Below are positions 7,185 through 11,677 of a stretch of DNA of 11,677 bases, in pieces. Position numbers and translations under genes: made by a program. Source of the DNA: Chromera velia (Eukaryota > Sar > Chromeraceae); contig JAHBMJ010003232.1 of NCBI GenBank assembly GCA_018398765.1, positions 80,344 through 92,020 on the forward strand, read 5' to 3'. Each line of letters opens with the position of its first letter. The stretch's first letter is position 1. Below the pieces are notes generated by a model. It ran no database searches, had not been told where the DNA came from, and was given only the letters and a program-made list of their open reading frames with translations.

Positions 7185-7987
7185 CGCATGATGATGCGCT
7201 TTTCATAGGCTTTCTGAATGATCTCTCTGTCTGTCCTCTGCATAATCACTCGATCGTGCAGCCCCCTTTTCCTTCGCGGCCTGGCAGACACAGCACGAGG
7301 CACTGCAGCAGAAGGAGAAGGAGAAAAGAGACAGAGAGAAAGCAGAAAGAGAGGAGAGAGAGAGACGGGAAAGAGAGAGCGAAGCAGCTGCAGCGTCAGC
7401 AACGAGGCAGCAGGAGAGGGAGGACTGGAAGATCAAGGTCACGAGAAAGGTGGAGTTCGAGCAGGAGGCTGCTGCCTTGAGAGAGAGGGCAAGGTCAGCG
7501 TCCAGTAGTTTTTCTTTTCCAACAAGCGAGCTCGGGCAGAGAAGTCTCAAATTCATAAGGCTTGGCGCGAACATTTACTGTACAACAAAGAAACACGAAA
7601 TGCCGATTGGCACGAAGGACCGTACTGGGATATTGAAACACACCTCATGGATTAATGGTTGGATGGTGGTTCTGACGGTCATTTCTCTCCAAGTCTACGC
7701 TGTACGTACCAAAAGAGGTTCCGCTTCAAAACAGTCTGTGAAACAGGCAGTCTCTGGATGCATACGAGACTGATATGCAACTTCAATCCATAACTTACAG
7801 TATGTTGCCCGATTTGAGTGATCCTGCCTGACTGGAGTCTCACTGACTCCCATCAAAAGTCTTTAACTTCGTTGATGATGGGGTGTTACAATGACAGTGA
7901 CCTTCCCAACTTGCTCTTTCTTCCTTCATTTGTTGCAGAGAGCGCCGTGAGAGGTCAAGGTCCCGTTCTCAAGAGAGGAGCCGGTGA
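6034..7987 (+). CDS. Small Arg-Ser-tailed, charged-helix protein (4-exon model, about 151 aa)
   Basis: The model joins 6034-6151, 6587-6643, 7262-7493 and 7939-7987; the total is 456 nt with one stop. The N-terminus is Gly/Ser/Pro/Gln-rich (QAGGSSSGGFSSQPPPQAAS) and leads into a Ser run. After VLPEMAPFSFAAWQ comes a long helix of Glu/Arg/Lys (QQKEKEKRDREKAEREE onward), then DWKIKVTRKVEFEQEAAAL and the tail RERSRSRSQERSR. RS tails are typical of metazoan, plant and protist pre-mRNA splicing and mRNA-handling proteins in the nucleus; that role is inference. I do not recognise the family and see no RRM, zinc finger or PWI motif. The first ATG in frame is 6034, but the CACGCAG at 6040-6046 could be an acceptor, so more exons may lie upstream. 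Confidence 0.55.
6587..6643 (+). CDS. RS-tailed protein, Ser-run exon
   Basis: Acceptor TTGCACGCAG resembles the one before 6047 (CTGCACGCAG). In the joining frame it reads ASSSSSSSRTGEFVLPEM and ends in phase 1 at donor GTGGGT. Length 57 nt, phase 1 at both ends. An alternative frame reads HPPPPPQAGQANSSS and would need different neighbours, so the choice rests on phase. Confidence 0.4.
6980..7181 (+). repeat. Compound microsatellite (TC)n-(TG)n-(CGAGTG)n-(ACAGAG)n-(AG)n
   Basis: Five repeat types follow one another over about 200 nt in the intron before the charged-helix exon: TC, TG (about 13 units), GCGAGT (about 4), ACAGAG/ACACAG (many) and AG (about 16). The reading frames here (poly Arg-Glu on plus, Ser-Leu on minus) are by-products. 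Confidence 0.95.
7262..7493 (+). CDS. RS-tailed protein, charged-helix exon
   Basis: After ATCGTGCAG it reads, with a two-base phase, PFSFAAWQTQHEALQQKEKE and then a Glu/Arg/Lys helix, an Ala-rich break (ESEAAAASATRQQ), EDWKIKVTRKVEFEQEAAAL and RERA, ending in a split codon at donor GTCAGC. Of the three open frames, this one alone has regular helix-type spacing with hydrophobic and Trp residues, and leads in phase into the RS tail. The other frames give Arg-only or Gly/Glu text ending in stops. Confidence 0.72.
7939..7987 (+). CDS. RS-tailed protein, last exon with RS tail
   Basis: Acceptor CATTTGTTGCAG is followed by one base that completes Arg. It then reads ERRERSRSRSQERSR and TGA at 7985-7987. 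The tail mixes RE and RS pairs, the substrate type of SR protein kinases. The fit of phase, acceptor and composition with exon 7262-7493 makes this the best-supported join of the gene. Confidence 0.72.
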
Positions 7988-7990
7988 CCA

Positions 7991-8025
7991 TGCTATCATC
8001 ATTCACTGAATAAGTTCTGTCTCCC
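7991..8025 (+). repeat. 35-nt direct repeat, copy 1 (just after the RS gene stop)
   Basis: Starts TGCTATCATCATTCACTGAA and continues TAAGTTCTGTCTCCC. It matches 8751-8785 at 33 of 35 positions. It begins three bases past the TGA. Confidence 0.95.
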
Positions 8026-8225
8026 TCTCGCAAGTGGATCCACAAATCAGTTCCCTGGGCGTACGTCGTGTCTTTCTCTCCCTGTTCACATTCGTTTTTC
8101 GGTCCCCGCTCCCCTCTTCAATCCCCCTGCCCGTTTTCTTCGGTTCCGCGAAAAGATGCAAGTTTAGCAAAGTACCTGCAGCTGGAGGAAATGCAAGGTT
8201 TCATTGGGAGAGACACGTCTAAAGA

Positions 8226-8240
8226 GTGAGAGAGAGAAAC

Positions 8241-8272
<32 letters not shown>

Positions 8273-8286
8273 NGGGGGGGGGGGGG
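8226..8286 (+). repeat. (AG)n followed by a poly-G run containing an N
   Basis: AG units (about 8238-8261) pass into a G-run of about 25 nt (8262-8286). Base 8273 is N, so the length of the run is not reliable. Confidence 0.95.
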
Positions 8287-8750
8287 CTGTCCACTCGGTA
8301 AGTTTGTCCTATAAAGATTCTTACCAAAGAAGGTGAAGAGCTGTAAATGCCATTGAGTGAAAATTCACCGAATGCCATTGTAAATTCGAATCAGAAAGAT
8401 TCCTCTCGCGTTTTTTCTTTCCTGCATGCACTGAAGAGACGGTAACAGAGAACTGAAAGAAATAAAATGGGAAGGTGGGTGGGAGGGTGGGTGGGAGGGG
8501 GACTTTCTTCGCCCAGTGGGCACGCGTGAAGGCGCACACCCTCGCGCATTTCTACAGGCTTCCAAGGCCATCGAGGGGCGGTTTGAGGCATTCACAGAGA
8601 CGAAAGGGGGGGATCCTTTGTGACTTGTGGCATCAGGCATGCAGGTTTGAATCCTCTCGTTTCTCTAAGCAAATTTACTGCTGCAATGGCCGTGCATGAA
8701 TTCCAGTTGAGTGTGTAGGAAGCATTGCCTCCTCCTCTCTTCAGGCCTCT

Positions 8751-8785
8751 TGCTATCACCATTCACTGAATAAGTTCTGCCTCCC
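8751..8785 (+). repeat. 35-nt direct repeat, copy 2
   Basis: It differs from copy 1 by two T-to-C changes. It is preceded by a pyrimidine-rich acceptor-like CCTCCTCTCTTCAG, and the two copies share nothing upstream. After the repeat the sequence turns AT-rich. Confidence 0.95.
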
Positions 8786-9960
8786 ACATAAATTACTTAC
8801 ATAAATTTAGCTTGGTTAGTCTTTTTCTATCTGTATTTCTTATTTATGCAAAATTTAATTGTCTAGGGCCTCTAAATCAATAATTTTTCTATCATACTAG
8901 GAACTCACTACAACTTCTCATTCTGCGCATTCAACCCCGCGTGGGTGCGCGCATGTTGGCTCTTATATGTGGCTTGAGTGCGTAACATGAGATAGGCTCC
9001 GGAAAGAGAGGGGCACTTAATTTTTGATTTTAGCAAGTTTGAATGCCTAGGATGGTCTGGCTAGAACGAGGAGGGAGAGAGGGAGCGGCGTCGCCATCGG
9101 TGGCGCCCATGTAAGTCTAGAGTCGTACGTAGGGACTCACATAGCGGCGTACCCTTCTTCATCCCTGGGTAGACTGAAGTTGACGTTGAGTGATGGAAGT
9201 TCTGACCATCTATGATTAGCCTCTGACTTTCAAACTGGTATCATTGTAATAGGAAATCAAATTTTGGATCGTCCCTAGATCATGCCCAAAAGAAAAGAAA
9301 CGGCTCATGCTGCATCAATTCTACCGCGCGCATGCATCAAAATCGGATTCTGATCTGATTTTAAATCCCCTTGAAAGCTTTGCAAGCCGCAGCGCGCGCG
9401 GCCGCCGCAGACTATTAATTATTTGGGGGGGCGTGCGGACGCAGGCTTGCACTCGGTCATACACCGTCATACGTGCAAGCGCAATACATTTTTTCTATAG
9501 CACTCACTAACTATGATTCATGAACGCAAAAATCCACTTACAGAGTGTTTAAAACTCTTTGTTTCTACTTTTTAACCCCTGTTTACTGCCCAAACATGCC
9601 TGCAGGATAGGGTTGTTTTGGAGCTAGACCGTTTTGGTGTTAGAGACCGTTTTGAAAAATTTTTCCTTAAATTCCTTTGGTTTGCTGGTCTTTCTCTTAC
9701 ATGTGCAAAAATGTATTTTGTCTGCTTTCCTCAGTTTTCTAGCCTTCCTCCCCCCTCCCTGTTGTACATCTCCCCTCCTTTCTCTTGAAGGGCTTTTTTT
9801 TTTTCGTGGTTTGGCTGATACCCCGTCCCCCTCCATATGTGCAGGACCAGGATACAAAGCAGATTCCTTTAAATTTTCTTTGCAGTGAGTCCTCTTGTTT
9901 TGCTTTAAATGACGGTGCGTGGGTATAAAGAGTAGAATGAAGGGCAGCTGGTTACCTCAG
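8786..9960. other. AT-richer spacer, no supported gene
   Basis: Composition shifts to higher A+T compared with the gene regions, with a few GC-rich islands (9085-9110, 9390-9412). Open frames at 9307-9510 and on both strands at 9624-9888 are short and featureless. I see no terminal repeats, transposase or reverse-transcriptase motif, tRNA or snRNA. It may be old, decayed repeat DNA. Confidence 0.45.
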
Positions 9961-9984
9961 CATCTATGAGGAATGACAAACTGA

Positions 9985-10318
9985 AATATCTGAGATATTT
10001 CAGGATATTTGTAGATATTTCTATCCCCCATTAAATATCTTTACATATCCTAAATATCTAAGATATTTCAGAATAGTTCATATCTTTAAATATCTGACTG
10101 CATCAAATTATGTGACAGGAAGATATTTGAAGATATTTCTAGATATTTATTTTAGAAAATATTTATCTTTAATTATATAACTAATACAATAGACTATGCA
10201 GTTGATTGAATACTAGCAAATATCCGCAAATATCTGGTGATATCTTGGAATATAGAAAGATATTTTGAATTTGTCTACAAATATCTTAAAATATTTACAA
10301 TTATTTTGAGATATGTAT
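9985..10318. repeat. Degenerate AT-rich AGATATTT repeat field
   Basis: The octamer AGATATTT, close variants, and its reverse complement AAATATCT recur roughly 20 times in about 330 nt, in both orientations. AAATATCTAAGATATTT at 10051-10067 is a near-perfect palindrome. The spacing is irregular, so this is not a clean tandem array. Confidence 0.85.
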
Positions 10319-10336
10319 GGACAAACATTTTTTAGA

Positions 10337-10868
10337 AGGAAGGAAGAAAGGAAAGAAAGAAGGAAGCAAGGAGGGAGAGAGGGAAGGAAGGAAGGAAGGA
10401 AAAAAGGAGGCTAGCAAGGAGGGAAGGAGGGAAGGAAAGAAGAAAGCAAGGAGGGAGAGAGGGAAGGAAGGAAGGAAAGAAGGAAGGAAGGAAAGAAGGA
10501 AGGAAGGAAGGAAGGAAAGAAGGAAGGAAGGAAGGAAGGAAGGAAGAAAAGAAGGAAAGAAGAAAGGAAGGAAAGAAGGACGGAAGGAAGGAAGGACGGA
10601 AGGAAAGAAGGAAGAAAGGAAGGAAGGAAGGAAGGAAGAAATGATAGAAGGAAGGAAGGGACTTGAAGGAAGGAGGGAAGGAAGGAAGGAGGAAGGAAGG
10701 AAGAAAGGAAGGAAGAAAGGAAGGAAGGAAGGAAAGAAGGAAAAAAAAAGAAAGAAAGAAAGAAAGAAAGAAAGAAAAAAGAAAGAAAGGAAGGAAGGAA
10801 GGAAGGGAGGGCGGGAGGGAAGAAGGGACTTGAAGGAAGAAAGAAGGAAGAGAGGGAGGAAGAGAAGG
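10337..10868 (+). repeat. Long (GGAA)n/(GAAA)n purine tract
   Basis: About 530 nt of nearly pure purine on the plus strand, mostly GGAA with GAAA, GGGA and one A-run (10741-10749). GGGACTTGAAGGA occurs twice (near 10658 and 10825), which points to internal segmental duplication. The 200-codon plus ORF (Lys-Glu-Gly-Arg) and the minus Ser/Phe/Leu/Pro ORFs follow from the repeat. Confidence 0.95.
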
Positions 10869-11156
10869 ATGCATTGCACAAAACCTGATTTAGTTGTCAA
10901 TCTGAGAGTCGCAGCGTGACCTAGGAACCACCCACACCCAGTTTTTTTGTGGGACTCCGGAGATTGAAACAGCCGTGATTAAAAACTTCATCTTCTTTTG
11001 GTTTCCTCGGTGACATCAGCCCCCCCTCTAACCATTCCGAAGTCGTCCTGGCCCCCATCAATGGCTCCAACCACAAAGTTTTTCTCGGCAGTTCAGACCT
11101 TGCCGTCCCTTTGCGTAAAGGGCTCCACCAGGGAATACTCTCCAACAAACACACGG
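10869..11156. other. Unique island between two purine tracts
   Basis: This complex sequence contains open frames on both strands: minus 10921-11154, and plus about 10970-11171 reading SEVVLAPINGSNHKVFLGSS. Neither has recognised motifs. A perfect 6-bp stem with a 4-nt loop (CCCTTTGCGTAAAGGG) lies near 11107-11122. It may be a remnant of a coding or mobile sequence. Confidence 0.35.
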
Positions 11157-11412
11157 ATGGAAGGAAGGAAGTCTCTTAGGATGGAAAGAAGGGAAGGAAG
11201 GAAGGAAGGAAGGAAGAAAAGAAGAAAGGAAGAAAAGAAGGAAGAAAGGAGAGGAAGGGAAGGAAGGAAGGAAGGAAGAAAGGGAAGGAAACGAAGGAAG
11301 GAGGGAAGGAAGGGAAGGAAGAAGGAATGGAAGGAAGAAAGGCAGGAAGAAACGAAGGAACGGAACGGAAGGGAAGGGAAGAAAAGGGAAGGAACGAACG
11401 AACGAACGATGG
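11157..11412 (+). repeat. Second (GGAA)n purine tract
   Basis: About 250 nt of GGAA/GAAA/GGGA on the plus strand, ending in a short (GAAC)n stretch (11391-11406). It is the same type and orientation as the tract at 10337-10868. Confidence 0.95.
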
Positions 11413-11413
11413 A

Positions 11414-11677
11414 AGTCTGTCTCGCCTTACTGTTCTGTGGATGGGAAGAGAGGAAAAGACAAAGAGACCTCGAGCTGGGGGAGGATACACTCACTGCTCG
11501 TGCTGCGAAACTGTTGAGAAGTCTCCTTTCTATCAGCACAAGGGTCTGTCTCGCGAAGGAAAATGTTTGTGCCTCGCTGTTCTGTGGATGGGGAGAAAGG
11601 AAAACAAAGAGAAACGTCGAGCTGGGGGAGGATACACTCACTGCTTCAAGTTGTGGCGCAGAACTGCTGAAAAGTCT
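11414..11677 (+). repeat. Two-copy minisatellite (unit about 110-135 nt), runs off the right edge
   Basis: Copy 1 is about 11414-11524 and copy 2 about 11543-11677. Both contain GTCTGTCTCG, GTTCTGTGGATGGG, a purine stretch, CGAGCTGGGGGAGGATACAC followed by TCACTGCT, and end in AAGTCT. Copy 2 has about 20 extra bases after the first motif. On the minus strand the units read as a repeated SVSSPSS..LFLS.HPQNS peptide, but coding is not supported. Confidence 0.9.

Larger units (their letters stand above)
7988..8750. other. 3' flank of the RS-tailed gene, no gene seen
   Basis: Presumed 3' UTR followed by spacer. It carries a purine/G microsatellite near 8226-8286 and a (GGTG/GGGA) G-rich stretch at 8470-8502. 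No AATAAA-type signal is near the stop, though AATAAAATGG occurs at 8460-8469. Short ORFs here have no features. Confidence 0.5.

Noticed and set aside
6885-7208. Plus ORFs starting with YQWEWPVALLQQRNQLRKL-type text
   Set aside because: All three frames are open before and through the compound microsatellite, and no frame joins neighbouring exons in phase.
8640-8662. GCAGGTTTGAATCCTC resembling a tRNA T-arm / B box
   Set aside because: No matching A box, anticodon arm or acceptor stem could be found upstream.
8933-8980. TTGGCTCTTATATGTGGCTTGAG as a spliced-leader-like sequence
   Set aside because: The resemblance to dinoflagellate-type leaders is partial, and no donor GT and Sm site are placed as expected.
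9011-9035. AATTTTTGA resembling an snRNA Sm site
   Set aside because: No U1, U2, U4 or U5 core sequence or stem-loop surrounds it in this AT-rich spacer.
10301-10919. About 200-codon ORFs on both strands (Lys-Glu-Gly-Arg repeats on plus, Ser-Phe-Leu-Pro on minus)
   Set aside because: A GGAA repeat has no stop in any frame, and composition alone explains them.

Overview
The window looks like nuclear DNA from an alveolate, most likely an apicomplexan or chromerid. Three things suggest this. It carries an intron-rich myosin whose motor resembles the class XIV (gliding-type) myosins. Coding exons have about 50-55% GC, while introns and spacers are crowded with simple repeats. Introns are 180-710 nt with GT..AG ends. 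There is no operon structure, no bacterial gene, no recognisable rRNA or tRNA gene, and no CRISPR array. The organism call is an inference from family resemblance and was not checked by a search.

Region 1 (1-4119, + strand) is the 3' half of a myosin heavy-chain gene. Eight exons can be joined. Exons 1-6 cover the motor from the GNI(R)F strand, through switch II, the relay helix and the lower 50 kDa domain, to the RCIKTN/SH region. Every exon join from 1 to 6 keeps phase. Exon 1 has one apparent missing base near 202-203. Exons 7 and 8 (converter position plus an acidic Glu/Ala-rich C-terminus) are less certain. Introns 1, 3, 4 and 6 hold repeats, notably (GTCT)n blocks and a 560-nt purine-only-like block.

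Region 2 (4120-6033) is mostly unexplained. One open exon-like segment (4904-5168) has good splice signals, and the rest shows no supported gene.

Region 3 (6034-7987, + strand) is a second, small split gene that I could assemble from four in-phase exons into about 151 residues. It has a Gly/Ser/Pro-rich N-terminus, a highly charged helix and a C-terminal Arg-Ser tail ending at TGA 7985-7987. Such an architecture suggests a nuclear RNA-processing factor, but I do not recognise the family. A compound microsatellite fills the intron just before its coiled-coil exon, and the exon seems built from the same sequence.

Region 4 (7988-11677) appears non-coding. It contains the 3' flank of gene 2, a 35-nt piece of that flank duplicated 760 nt downstream, a G-run containing an N, an AT-rich spacer, a degenerate AGATATTT repeat field, two long GGAA tracts and a two-copy minisatellite running off the right edge.

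The two genes have no evident functional link. They do share an unusual 5' splice-site style: seven of ten donors have C at intron position +3, and all ten have G at +5.
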